From positions 1,612,001 to 1,676,000 of the forward strand of contig CP005974.1 in assembly GCA_000940995.1 (NCBI GenBank): a stretch of 64,000 nucleotides of DNA, written 5' to 3'. Of this stretch, positions 51,995 to 60,838 are shown one piece after another; position 1 is the first letter of the stretch, and every line of letters begins with the position of its first letter. Made by a program: the position numbers and the translations under genes. A model generated the notes under the pieces. The model saw only the letters and a program-made list of their open reading frames with translations, was not told the origin of the DNA and did no database searches. The DNA comes from Photobacterium gaetbulicola Gung47. GTDB lineage: Bacteria; Pseudomonadota; Gammaproteobacteria; Enterobacterales; Vibrionaceae.

Positions 51995-53134
51995 ATGACA
52001 TTTAATAAAGAAGAATTGAAAACACCTTACTTCATGATCAATGAAGATAAGCTGATTGCCAACTTGGAAAAAGCCAAGCTGCTCAAAGAGCTTTCAGGTG
52101 TAAAACTGGTATTGGCCCTGAAGTGCTTCTCGACTTGGGGCGTGTTCGACATCATCAAGCCATACCTTGACGGTTCAACCAGTAGCGGCCCGTTTGAAGT
52201 GAAATTGGGCTACGAAACCTTCGGTGGTGAAACCCATGCATACAGCGTTGGTTACAGCGAAGATGACGTACGTGAAGTGGCAGACATCTGCGACAAGATG
52301 ATCTTTAACTCACAAAGCCAGCTAGCCGCTTACCGCCACATCGTCGAAGGCAAAGCGTCATTGGGCCTTCGCCTGAACCCAGGTGTGAGCTACGCAGGCC
52401 AAGATCTGGCAAACCCAGCTCGTCAATTCTCCCGATTAGGCGTACAGGCTGATCACATCAAACCAGAAGTCTTTGACGATATTGATGGTGTGATGTTCCA
52501 CATGAACTGTGAGAACAAAGACGTAGATGCGTTTATTGGCCTTTTGGACTCAATCTCAGAGCAGTTTGGCGAATACCTTAATAAGCTTGATTGGGTAAGC
52601 ATGGGCGGCGGCGTATTCTTTACCTGGCCGGGCTATGATATCGAGAAGCTAGGACTTGCGCTAAAAGCATTCTCTGAGAAACACGGTGTGCAAATGTACC
52701 TTGAGCCGGGTGAAGCGATCATCACTAAAACTACCGACCTTGTGGTGACAGTGGTAGACATCGTCGAAAACGTGAAGAAGACCGCTATCGTTGATTCGGC
52801 CACCGAAGCCCACCGTTTGGATACCCTTATCTACGACGAGCCAGCCTCGGTGTTTGAAGCGTCTGACAACGGCGAGCACGAATACGTGATCGGTTCTTGT
52901 TCATGCCTGGCCGGCGATCAGTTCTGTGTCGCTAACTTTGACCAGCCGCTAGAGACTGGCCAGAAGCTTCACATCATGGATAGCGCGGGCTACACCATGG
53001 TGAAATTGAACTGGTTCAATGGTCTGAAGATGCCGTCTATCTACTGCGAGCGCAGCAACGGCGATATCCAAATGCTAAACGAGTTTGGCTACGACGACTT
53101 CAAGCGTTCGTTGTCGCAGTGGTCGGTATCGTGA
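51995..53134 (+). CDS. nspC: Carboxynorspermidine decarboxylase
   Basis: PLP enzyme, 379 residues, of the alanine-racemase-fold decarboxylases; it releases CO2 from carboxynorspermidine to give norspermidine, the Vibrio polyamine that affects biofilm formation. The PLP lysine is in VLALKCFSTWGVFDI (about residue 43), and the active-site cysteine region is IGSCSCLAGDQFC near residue 305. MNCENKDVDAF and YLEPGEAIITK are further family landmarks. Ends at a strong terminator. Confidence 0.95.
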   Translation: MTFNKEELKTPYFMINEDKLIANLEKAKLLKELSGVKLVLALKCFSTWGVFDIIKPYLDGSTSSGPFEVKLGYETFGGETHAYSVGYSEDDVREVADICDKMIFNSQSQLAAYRHIVEGKASLGLRLNPGVSYAGQDLANPARQFSRLGVQADHIKPEVFDDIDGVMFHMNCENKDVDAFIGLLDSISEQFGEYLNKLDWVSMGGGVFFTWPGYDIEKLGLALKAFSEKHGVQMYLEPGEAIITKTTDLVVTVVDIVENVKKTAIVDSATEAHRLDTLIYDEPASVFEASDNGEHEYVIGSCSCLAGDQFCVANFDQPLETGQKLHIMDSAGYTMVKLNWFNGLKMPSIYCERSNGDIQMLNEFGYDDFKRSLSQWSVS

Positions 53135-53174
53135 TATAGAAACGCCGTCCGGTTAGGCCGCGGAGAGGTTATAG

Positions 53175-53206
53175 GGGATCTAAGTCAGGCTTAGATCCCT
53201 TTTTTA
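53175..53206 (+). terminator. nspC terminator
   Basis: Ten-base stem gggatctaag / cttagatccc with a five-base loop, followed by seven T. Confidence 0.93.
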
Positions 53207-53359
53207 TTGATAACGGGTGGGAAATCCCCCTTATGAAAAAGCGGTCAGCGCTAAGACGCTGATGTCCATATCAGAATCAGTAGAATTATTGCTGACACAC
53301 CTTTGCCCTATTTCTTGCTAGGGATGCCAATTCGCTGATTTCAACTTGCTGAATAATTT

Positions 53360-53698
53360 TCAGCCTATTCGGGTAATAAAGGTTTGCTCGTCATCCACAA
53401 AAGCCACAAAGCCGCCGTGATAGATAAACACCCGACCACGCCCCTCAACTAGGCAGGCAAGCTGTGGGTTCAAATCTTCTTCGTTATCCTGGCTTTGAAA
53501 AGTGCCAGTATCGGTGATTACGCCGCTGAGTGTAGGCAAATATCCATAAGTGCGCTTGGCTTGGTCAATCAGGTTCAATTCGCTGGCGGTAGAGAAGCAA
53601 GAGGGAATCGCACCGGCTTCTTCGATAAATATCGTTTTCAGTTCTTCAAAAGCTGTAATCACCAGCCAGTCGATGCCGTTAACATGATGGATAAACAT
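53360..53698 (-). CDS. Hypothetical protein, 112 residues
   Basis: A small soluble acidic protein. The start MFIHHVNGIDWLVITAFEEL at 53698 follows gagaaac at a plausible distance; a longer reading to 53737 is less likely. Notable stretches are GVITDTGTFQSQDNEEDL and the aromatic GRVFIYHGGFVAFVDD. I do not recognise the family. It lies alone between nspC and the metallopeptidase gene. Confidence 0.55.
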   Translation of the reverse strand: MFIHHVNGIDWLVITAFEELKTIFIEEAGAIPSCFSTASELNLIDQAKRTYGYLPTLSGVITDTGTFQSQDNEEDLNPQLACLVEGRGRVFIYHGGFVAFVDDEQTFITRIG

Positions 53699-54116
53699 AA
53701 GAGTTTCTCGGTAATTCTGATGCGGAGATCTTATCACTATCAGGGGAGGGCGTAGTAGAGATTTAGTTGCTAAAGGCGGTAATTCTGTTCCATTTCCAGA
53801 TATTTACTAGGCTAACTTGAAACACGTTTTTCCCCATTACGTGTTTAGAACGCAGTAAACCCTCATAAGAATAATTTGGTCAACAGCCTGTTGACTAAAT
53901 TCAGGACAACTCATTGATGAAGAAAGCTGTTTCGCAATTGTCCAACAGGCTGGTCTACAAATTCCACAGCCCAATTTTGCAAGAGGTTCTTGCAAAAACG
54001 AGTCAACGCATTTCTGCCCATCTTCGAGTCAGCATATTGTCGGCAAGCATCTACTGCTCATTTCTATGCGTATAATATTTAGTAATCACACAATTACTCA
54101 TGGCATACTGATTTAA
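53699..54116. other. Intergenic region before the metallopeptidase gene
   Basis: About 420 bases. Two short inverted repeats are seen (caacagcctgttg near 53881-53893 and ttgcaagaggttcttgcaa near 53975-53993). The first is matched by a similar piece near 53942 (caacaggctg). No gene is visible. Confidence 0.4.
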
Positions 54117-54176
54117 ATGTTCTGGATAGTCATATTACTCATAATCGCGATATGCGTTTTCCTGCCGGGTCTGTGA
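54117..54176 (+). pseudogene. Severed N-terminal anchor of the zinc metallopeptidase
   Basis: ATG at 54117 opens a 19-residue frame of a hydrophobic helix (MFWIVILLIIAICVFLPGL) that ends in TGA at 54174-54176. The same frame continues without interruption into the metallopeptidase at 54186, so this is the detached start of that protein. Relatives have a tryptophan (TGG) at this place, as in GL-W-VK, so a single G to A change explains the stop. Confidence 0.65.
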
Positions 54177-54185
54177 GTCAAGCAT

Positions 54186-54806
54186 GTGATGGATAAGTAC
54201 AGACAGCCGGCTGATCGCTACCGCAAGCAGGGAAGCGGTGGTGAACTTGCTCGCCACCTGCTGGACAGCTTCGGCTTGGGTAACGTCGAGGTAGAGGAGA
54301 CTTCTGCCGGTGATCACTATGACCCGGTCGCTAAGGCTGTGCGTCTGACGCCGGACAACTACTCAGGGTACTCGCTGACGGCAGTGACTGTGGCCACCCA
54401 TGAAGTGGGGCATGCCATTCAGGATTCACGTGGAGAGTCCTTGTTCCTGGCGCGGCAGAAGCTCGTAAAGACTGCCATGGTCGGCGAGCGTATTGCCGGC
54501 ATGATGCTAGTGGCTGCTCCGCTTATCCTAATGCTAACCCGCATGCCGCAAGCGGGAGCGATAACGATAATGATTGGTATTGTTTCAATGGCACTTAGTA
54601 CAATGGTGCACCTGCTGACTCTTCCGGTTGAGTTCGATGCCAGTTATGGCAAAGCTCTGCCGATCCTGCAGAAAGGCGGCTACCTGCATGATGGTGATCT
54701 GGAGCATGCGGAGAAAATTCTCAAGGCGGCGGCGCTGACCTATGTCGCTGCCTCGCTGACCAGCTTGTTAAACTTGGGGCGATGGGTCGCGGTGCTCCGT
54801 CGCTAA
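54186..54806 (+). CDS. Zinc metallopeptidase (YugP/Zn_peptidase_2 family), cut off from its N-terminal anchor
   Basis: The readable body is 206 residues long, from GTG 54186 or ATG 54189. It carries the zinc motif THEVGHAIQD (about residues 76-85) and two hydrophobic segments downstream (ILMLTRMP and ITIMIGIVSMALSTMVHLL), the pattern of the membrane-bound YugP-like peptidases. With the upstream 19-residue anchor, family length would be about 230 residues, which is normal. An in-frame TGA separates the two. Whether it is translated by restart, by readthrough or not at all is open. No partner gene is adjacent. Confidence 0.65.
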   Translation: MMDKYRQPADRYRKQGSGGELARHLLDSFGLGNVEVEETSAGDHYDPVAKAVRLTPDNYSGYSLTAVTVATHEVGHAIQDSRGESLFLARQKLVKTAMVGERIAGMMLVAAPLILMLTRMPQAGAITIMIGIVSMALSTMVHLLTLPVEFDASYGKALPILQKGGYLHDGDLEHAEKILKAAALTYVAASLTSLLNLGRWVAVLRR

Positions 54807-55459
54807 TGGCTGCTTGATGCCAGAGGTCTAGCGAGTGCTATGTTATTGACCAGGCGTTGTATCAACTCGGCGCCTGAGTTATCCCTTCCATACAGCCGTT
54901 TATCACCAACCCTGACTTTGTCTACCGGATACAAGCAGGATATACCACAGACTCCGGTGAATTATGGCGCGCATAAAACCTTTTATGGCGGTTTGAGCTG
55001 AAGGCTCAACGGCACTAACCGCCGGTTGAGATATGGCCACTGATCCAAGCGCCAAAATATCAACACGGAATTGCCCCATAGTAAGCTATGGGTGGCATTG
55101 AAGCTGATTTCAAACCTAGTAATTTGACATACTTTTTCTTATCTAACCGTGTGGCCAATTTTGTTAATCCACTACAATACGATCTTTACGAACAACAGAA
55201 GATTTTTTCAACTTGTAATTTCAGTTAATCGATGTGCCGATTACTTACCTTTCAGTAAAGTTCAAAATGAATGCAGTCTGTTTGTTTTCGGCTTGAATAT
55301 CCCGCTCCAGAAGCTTCGAAAACGCCATACGCTGTTGAAAAGTGTGATAGGCTAACTTGATTAAAATATTGTTTTAATTAATATAGTGCTCAAATTGACT
55401 TGGTTGACAATAAACTCATATATGGACTTTCACTGAGTAGCCCATATTTCCCCCTCCCT
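54807..55459. other. Intergenic region before the four-gene system
   Basis: About 650 bases, becoming strongly AT-rich from 55100. It should hold the promoter of the operon. A short frame at 55149-55355 has no ribosome site and no recognisable protein features, so I do not call it. No operator repeat stands out. Confidence 0.45.
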
Positions 55460-57394
55460 ATGAAAAAACAACAGATTGTCGATAGCGGCATCAACACTTT
55501 GCTTGGGGCTCAGTCTGAGTTGCAAGCGCAGCTTCTTGAAAAGGCTATTTCCGGATTTGGTGATCAGCTCGCCCAGTCTATCACCCGCGCCGACGGTCAG
55601 ATATCCCAACAAGCACTTGGGGTTCAACAAGGCTTTTTGGCCGAGGCATACCATACCGCCTCTTACAACATCGATGCCATCGCCAAAGGTCAGCCGCAGT
55701 TTCGGGCGGATATGGACAGCTTATCCGCCATCGATCCGGTGACCGATGTGCAGATCACTGCACCGGATGGCAGCACCGCGAAGTTCCAAATGAAGTTCTA
55801 CAAGGACGCCAAAGCGACTGCCAAGTCGTTTGCGCCGGAACGTTATGCGGAAAATAACGTTGCTAAAGTTGCGCCCCAAGAGCAATTGAGTGGGGTCAAA
55901 GGGGAAGCCCATAAACAAGCGCTGCGTAATCAGGAGATCCGCCCGGAGGTTGCCAAGAACTATCGTCACACTGCCGACAATGCCACCGATCGCATTGCCC
56001 ATCCGGATCGCCCTAACATCAGCTCTAAGCCTATTAATCGCAAAGGGCAAGGGGGCACCGAAGATCTGACTAAGCAGATCCGCAAAGGTGAAAAGCCCAA
56101 ATATCAGCACGCGCAAGAGGCCTACAACACCCAACAGTGGCGGCAGTACGGCAACGCCGCCAAGTACGGCGCCATCGGTGGCGCAGTCAGCAGCACCGCC
56201 GCCGAGCTGATAAAGGTGATGCGCTCGGACAAACCCTTAACTCAGCAAGAGTGCGAAGCGATTGCTGGGCGGATTTTGCTCGGCAGTGCCAAAGGGGCGG
56301 GCCAAGCGCTACTGACCACAGCGGTTCAGCATGCGGGCAAAGAGATGGTCCGCGCTGGCAGCAAAGGGGTTGCGCAAAGCGTTGGCAGTCAGCTGGCAAA
56401 AGGCAATGTCGCGGCGAACGTAGCGCTGATGACGGTGTCACTAGGGCAAGAGCTGTTCCGCTACAGCCAAGGGGAGATCGACGGCGTTGAGCTGGCGGAG
56501 AACACCCTAACCAGTGCCACCGGGCTAGCGGCATCCGCCGGTGGTTATGCCTTAGGTACTTTTGCCGCTGGCCAGATGGGGGCCTTGGTGCCCGCGGCGG
56601 TGGCCAAGTTTTCGGTGGCGGGCACCACCCTTGGCGCCATGGGGCCAGTTGGCCTCGGTATCGCCGCTGGCATCGTTACCTCGTTGGTGGTCAGCGCTTA
56701 CAGTGGCCACTTCAAACAGCAAGGCCAGAAGATCGCCTTTGATGAGATCGCCGCGGCATCGAAACTGCTGCAGGGCGGTGAAATCTCATTGGGGACTTAC
56801 GCCGGTAACGTCGCTCAGATGTCGGAGTTTAAGTTCCGCTGGAGCGACATCTTGCCATTGAGCGGTACCTTTTCGGTCTTTGGCGAGTACAAGGCTCGTA
56901 AGCAGCAATTGCAGCACCTGCAGGCTGACATCAGCCAGCGCAGGACAAGCTTAGACGCCCAAGAGGAGCAGCTGGCCTATCAAATGTTGGCACAATACCA
57001 GCAGCAACTGAGTGAGATAGAGCTGCAGTTTGTTGAGCAGCGTCAAGCGGTGCATCAGCAGGCTGGTGAGCAGCTGGCGACATTGCGAAACCAGCTCGAT
57101 AGCCATCTTGAAACTCAGTTTGCCCTGCAGCAAGCCAGCTTCAGTCGCCATTTTGATCAGCTTGGCCAGCAAAGCTTAAAGCAGCAGCGACTGCAGCAAC
57201 AGCAAGCCCGTTTGGCCAGTTACACCTCCGAAATCAATGAGCTGCGCTTGCAGTTGCAGCAGTTCCGCGACTTAGAACCGAAGCTGAAACTGTCGATGCA
57301 GCAGGTGTTGGCGCAACGGGTTGAACACGCCTTGCCAGCCACCACACCATTTGATCAAGCCGAGCAGTTTATGCAGGAGTCGCTGCGTGCTTAA
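55460..57394 (+). CDS. Large glycine-rich putative membrane-inserting protein with coiled-coil tail (system gene 1)
   Basis: A 644-residue protein I cannot name. Residues 1-90 are helical (KKQQIVDSGINTLLGAQSEL). About 235-252 (KYGAIGGAVSSTAAELIKV) and 354-417 (such as GGYALGTFAAGQMGALVPAA and GPVGLGIAAGIVTSLVVSAY) are small-residue-rich hydrophobic segments like glycine zippers, suited to membrane insertion. From about 476 to the end is a Gln-rich coiled coil. The start is uncertain: ATG 55460 lacks a ribosome site, and a TTG at 55400 is possible. Its stop overlaps gene 2 by 8 bases. A membrane effector role is inference. Confidence 0.75.
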   Translation: MKKQQIVDSGINTLLGAQSELQAQLLEKAISGFGDQLAQSITRADGQISQQALGVQQGFLAEAYHTASYNIDAIAKGQPQFRADMDSLSAIDPVTDVQITAPDGSTAKFQMKFYKDAKATAKSFAPERYAENNVAKVAPQEQLSGVKGEAHKQALRNQEIRPEVAKNYRHTADNATDRIAHPDRPNISSKPINRKGQGGTEDLTKQIRKGEKPKYQHAQEAYNTQQWRQYGNAAKYGAIGGAVSSTAAELIKVMRSDKPLTQQECEAIAGRILLGSAKGAGQALLTTAVQHAGKEMVRAGSKGVAQSVGSQLAKGNVAANVALMTVSLGQELFRYSQGEIDGVELAENTLTSATGLAASAGGYALGTFAAGQMGALVPAAVAKFSVAGTTLGAMGPVGLGIAAGIVTSLVVSAYSGHFKQQGQKIAFDEIAAASKLLQGGEISLGTYAGNVAQMSEFKFRWSDILPLSGTFSVFGEYKARKQQLQHLQADISQRRTSLDAQEEQLAYQMLAQYQQQLSEIELQFVEQRQAVHQQAGEQLATLRNQLDSHLETQFALQQASFSRHFDQLGQQSLKQQRLQQQQARLASYTSEINELRLQLQQFRDLEPKLKLSMQQVLAQRVEHALPATTPFDQAEQFMQESLRA

Positions 57395-58559
57395 GTTCAT
57401 TACTCACTACTTTGCTAAGCGCCGTTTGGCGGAGCATCAACAACAGACCCAAAATGCCATTGCCGCCTACGAACAAGAGAAAGCGGCGGTGGAGTTTCGC
57501 CTTAATGAAAAGCAGAGCGAGCTGACCGACAAGCTGAAACAGGAGGTCGAACGGCAACAATCGCAACTGCAGGATGAGATCGACCAGCTAAATCGAATCT
57601 GCCAAACCGCGGTAGAGATGCAACCGACCTTGGCACAGCTACAGCAGCAGATGTTAGCCGCGGTCGAGTTGTGGTTTCAGCGCCAACATCTGGATCAACA
57701 GCGCCGCACCAAAAACAGCGAAATCGCCCTGTGCAGCCATGAGATTAGCTACTACCAAGAGTGCTTAGATGGCTTTAACGTGGCCAGTGAATCCCAGCAA
57801 TATGGCCAATGGCGCCAGCTGCGAGAACAGTTGGCACTCACCATCGACAGCCCCCATTTGGATAAGGCCAGTAAGCAGGTTGAACAGTGGCGCAAAGAGC
57901 AGTCGGAGGAAGTGGTACGACAGCGAGCCCGAATCACCTCTGCCAAGCATCAAGCGATTACTCTGAAGCAGCAACTGCTGACCGAGTTACAGCCGATTAA
58001 AGCGGAATTGAATCAAGTGGGCGAACTGATGCGTGAGCAGCGTCAGTTGCTGCGTCAGGCGTACTTTGATGCCAGCCAGCTGTGGCGTCGCATCGAGCAA
58101 GAGGTGATGAATCGCCCACCATCCTTTACCGATCTTAAAGCCGAAGGGCGAGCATTGGTACAGTTGAAACAAGAGCTGTATGACGACAAGTCTGAGTACT
58201 CAGAGCAGCTTCAGCTTTACAAAACTCGGATCAATCAAGCCCATAACTTGGAAGAGTACGACAACCTCGATCATTACAAATCTCAGCGAGGCTACTACTT
58301 CAACCGAATTAAGGAGACTGGGGAAAGGATCGACGAGGTTAAAGAGCAGCATCAACAAGTTCGCAAGCTGACTCAGCAGAAAGTGGCACTAAAAGAGCTG
58401 ATTGGTCAGTTTCACCCCAACAACCCGGCCGATCGGCTGTTCGATCTGTTGCATGAATTGATGCCCGATGACGATGACAAACTGTATCGCCAAGCCATTG
58501 GCATCAGCACCCGTTACAACAAGCCGTTGTTGCCAGCGCGAGGAGGTCAACATGACTGA
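57387..58559 (+). CDS. Long coiled-coil protein (system gene 2)
   Basis: A 390-residue protein dominated by coiled coil. The first 70 residues (FAKRRLAEHQQQTQNAIAAY) are rich in Gln, Glu and Lys. A conserved-looking C-terminal motif FHPNNPADRLFDLLHELMPD (about residues 339-358) precedes a short tail. The GTG start at 57387 has a good ribosome site (aggag, eight bases away) and overlaps gene 1 by 8 bases; the stop overlaps gene 3 by 8 bases. No catalytic motif is seen. It may bridge the membrane protein and the helicase, or act as a structural scaffold. Confidence 0.75.
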   Translation: MLKFITHYFAKRRLAEHQQQTQNAIAAYEQEKAAVEFRLNEKQSELTDKLKQEVERQQSQLQDEIDQLNRICQTAVEMQPTLAQLQQQMLAAVELWFQRQHLDQQRRTKNSEIALCSHEISYYQECLDGFNVASESQQYGQWRQLREQLALTIDSPHLDKASKQVEQWRKEQSEEVVRQRARITSAKHQAITLKQQLLTELQPIKAELNQVGELMREQRQLLRQAYFDASQLWRRIEQEVMNRPPSFTDLKAEGRALVQLKQELYDDKSEYSEQLQLYKTRINQAHNLEEYDNLDHYKSQRGYYFNRIKETGERIDEVKEQHQQVRKLTQQKVALKELIGQFHPNNPADRLFDLLHELMPDDDDKLYRQAIGISTRYNKPLLPARGGQHD

Positions 58560-58953
58560 GCAGTCGGTTACCGAAGTTCGCTTTCACTGGAAGCGGTTTG
58601 TGGCCACGCCAGAGGCGCAAGCGATCCTGTTGGCGGTTGGCTTCGGCTACCAAACGCGATTGCAGTTGCTGCAGGCCTTGCCGATGTTTCAGCAAAGCCG
58701 GTTACAGCATGGCTTACAGGCGCTGTTAGGCGCCGACATGGTGACGATAAGCGGGCAACAGTTGCTGCTGTGCGACGACATTGAGGTACTGCAAAAGCTC
58801 ACTTCAAGCCCGCAGCCATTGACTTTGCCAATGGCGCAAGTGTCGCTGACCTGGGAAGACAAAGTGGCGCTGTTACAGCGTTTAGGGGTGCAAAACCCCG
58901 GCCGAGCATTGAGTGCCATTAGCATCGCTGCTAAAACCGTGGAAGTTGAGTAA
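58552..58953 (+). CDS. Small helical protein (system gene 3)
   Basis: A 133-residue soluble protein. Residues about 18-70 (AQAILLAVGFGYQTRLQLLQ then HGLQALLGADMVTISGQQL) look like a winged-helix or similar helical fold with a short beta hairpin, which would suit DNA or protein contact, but no family is clear. ATG 58552 follows gaggaggtcaac, the best ribosome site in the operon, and overlaps gene 2 by 8 bases. Its stop codon shares one base with the ATG of the helicase gene (TAATG). Confidence 0.7.
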   Translation: MTEQSVTEVRFHWKRFVATPEAQAILLAVGFGYQTRLQLLQALPMFQQSRLQHGLQALLGADMVTISGQQLLLCDDIEVLQKLTSSPQPLTLPMAQVSLTWEDKVALLQRLGVQNPGRALSAISIAAKTVEVE

Positions 58954-60527
58954 TGACCAGTACCACTCTAAGCCATCAAGACTCACTGGCGTTTCTGCGT
59001 CATTTGCAAGATTGGATGGATTACCTCTGTCGCTTGTTGGATCGCTGCGACGACAGCCAAGAGCGAATCAAATATCAGCGCCAGTTGCGTTGGTTGTTGG
59101 GCTTCTTTGAGGGCACTAACCTATCGATAAAGCACAACTTGTTGATTAATAAGTTGTACTTAGGTGAAACGGCGATTGACGACAGTGCGAAAATTACGCC
59201 GCTGGAGCCGATCCAAGCTTGCTACCAGCAACGCGGTCATGCGTTTGAGTTGATTGAAAAAGCCCGCAGCGCCGAAACCCTGTTTTTGATTCAAGGGCCA
59301 CCGGGAACCGGTAAGACCACCGCCATTTGCGAGTTGGTACTGCAAACCTTAAAGGCCAATCCTCAGGCGCGTATTTTGATCGCCTCGGAAACCCACGTCG
59401 CGGTGGATAACGCATTGGATCGGATCTGCGCCGAAGTCGACCCAGAGCTGGTTCAGCGGATCTATCGCCATTCGGCCTATGCCGAAGGCAGCCAACTGCA
59501 AAGCCCGCAAGCGGCCAGTACCGAGCTGCTGGAGAAGGCCAACGACGTTTGGACCAAAGCCTATTTGGCGGCACCGGAGTTGACCGAAGCGCTGTGGCAG
59601 CGATTTGCCAATGACAACGGTCGACCACCCAACTGGCTGGCGAAGAATCTGGCCGATGATCAGCAGCTTGTTGGGGTTACCTGCAATCAGATTGAGCACT
59701 TGATTGATGGCCTTTCGAAACCCTATGACTTGGCGATTGTGGATGAGTGTTCCAAGGCGACGTTGCCGGAATGGCTGATGGCGGTCTCGGTTGCCGCAAA
59801 GGCGGTGTTAGTAGGCGATCACAAGCAGCTACCGCCCACCTTTTGCCAAGCAGAGAGTGATGCGCTGGCAGAGCTGACCAAGCAGCAAGAAACCTTGATT
59901 CGTGATGGGGTGATTGACCGCCTGTTTGAGCATGCCCCGCAGTCAATGAAAGGCACCTTAACGACCCAGTATCGGATGCAGCCTAACATTGGCCAGTTTA
60001 TCTCTGAGGCGTTCTACCAAGGGCAGCTGCACCACGGGCGTTCACAATCAGTTCGGCCAGAGCACAATTTTGGTTGGTTAGGCTATCCGCGTCAGGCGCT
60101 GTGCCCAGAGCCGCAGCTACCGCAGGAACAACGTGTGCTGCACAACCCGCAAGAAGTGGCGGTGATTGAACAGGCGCTTGCGCAGTTAGCCAAGGTAAGC
60201 CAACAGCCGCGTTCAGTGGCGGTGATCACCCCCTATCGGGCGCAAGCGCGAGCGCTGCGTAAGATGGTCAGTCAGTTGGATTGCGGCGCGCTGGCGATTG
60301 AAGTCGATACGGTTGATGCCTTCCAAGGGCGTCAGGCGGATGTGGTGTTCTTCAGTTTTGTGCGCAATAACGGCTCAGCGCAGTTTTATGGTGACAGTCG
60401 CCGCATCAATGTGGCGTTGTCACGGGCCAAAGATCATGTCTATTTAGTTGGTGATCAAAACTATCTACGGCAACAGCGTCGCTATCCGGTGTTACAACAA
60501 TTGTTGAAACTCCCTGTGTGGAGTTGA
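58953..60527 (+). CDS. Upf1-like superfamily 1 helicase (system gene 4)
   Basis: A 524-residue DNA/RNA helicase of the Upf1/DNA2-like SF1 type. Motif I is GPPGTGKTT (about residues 113-121), motif Ia ILIASETHVAVDNAL, motif II VDECSKAT (about 263), motif III GDHKQLPPTF (about 289), motif IV in TTQYRMQPNIGQFIS, motif V VDTVDAFQGRQADVVFFSFV (about 450) and motif VI NVALSRAKDHVYLVGD (about 486). All motifs are intact. About 110 residues precede motif I, unlike any domain I know. As the last gene of the operon it is translationally coupled to gene 3; it could be the nucleic-acid sensor or motor. Confidence 0.9.
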   Translation: MTSTTLSHQDSLAFLRHLQDWMDYLCRLLDRCDDSQERIKYQRQLRWLLGFFEGTNLSIKHNLLINKLYLGETAIDDSAKITPLEPIQACYQQRGHAFELIEKARSAETLFLIQGPPGTGKTTAICELVLQTLKANPQARILIASETHVAVDNALDRICAEVDPELVQRIYRHSAYAEGSQLQSPQAASTELLEKANDVWTKAYLAAPELTEALWQRFANDNGRPPNWLAKNLADDQQLVGVTCNQIEHLIDGLSKPYDLAIVDECSKATLPEWLMAVSVAAKAVLVGDHKQLPPTFCQAESDALAELTKQQETLIRDGVIDRLFEHAPQSMKGTLTTQYRMQPNIGQFISEAFYQGQLHHGRSQSVRPEHNFGWLGYPRQALCPEPQLPQEQRVLHNPQEVAVIEQALAQLAKVSQQPRSVAVITPYRAQARALRKMVSQLDCGALAIEVDTVDAFQGRQADVVFFSFVRNNGSAQFYGDSRRINVALSRAKDHVYLVGDQNYLRQQRRYPVLQQLLKLPVWS

Positions 60528-60838
60528 AGTAATTGGCAAAAGCTGGCTGTAGTGGATGACTGATTTTGGTCAATCAGAGGATTTGTAATACTTCAGATAA
60601 TCCGTTAAATGCTAATTTAGTTAAGGCTGTAGCTCACATTTGTCCAGCGACGTGTTACAGCTAAAGGGCGTAACAGCGATTTCAGCCAACACTGATTATT
60701 TTAGAGTCGATAACACATAAATCTATTCGCCTGAATAGAGATACATATAAATCTTCTATCAGCATAAATCTGACAGACTCCGCGTCGAAAAGTGGGTAAC
60801 TGCCAGATCAGGTCTGAATTAGTACAGATTAGTGCACA
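60528..60838. other. Intergenic region between the system and the xylanase remnant
   Basis: About 310 bases between convergent genes. No strong terminator hairpin with T-run is visible for either side, which is unusual for the ends of two operons. Nothing else stands out. Confidence 0.4.

Noticed and set aside
53881..53952. Inverted repeats caacagcctgttg as an attachment site or CRISPR
   Set aside because: Only two related short copies, no regular spacing, no cas genes; no CRISPR array is present anywhere in the window.
55149..55355. Plus-strand reading frame of 68 codons before the four-gene system
   Set aside because: AT-rich chance frame without ribosome site or recognisable features.
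56137..56490. Long frame inside system gene 1 on the same strand
   Set aside because: It is a shadow of gene 1 caused by GC-rich codons; the composition (many Arg and Ala) is typical of a wrong frame.
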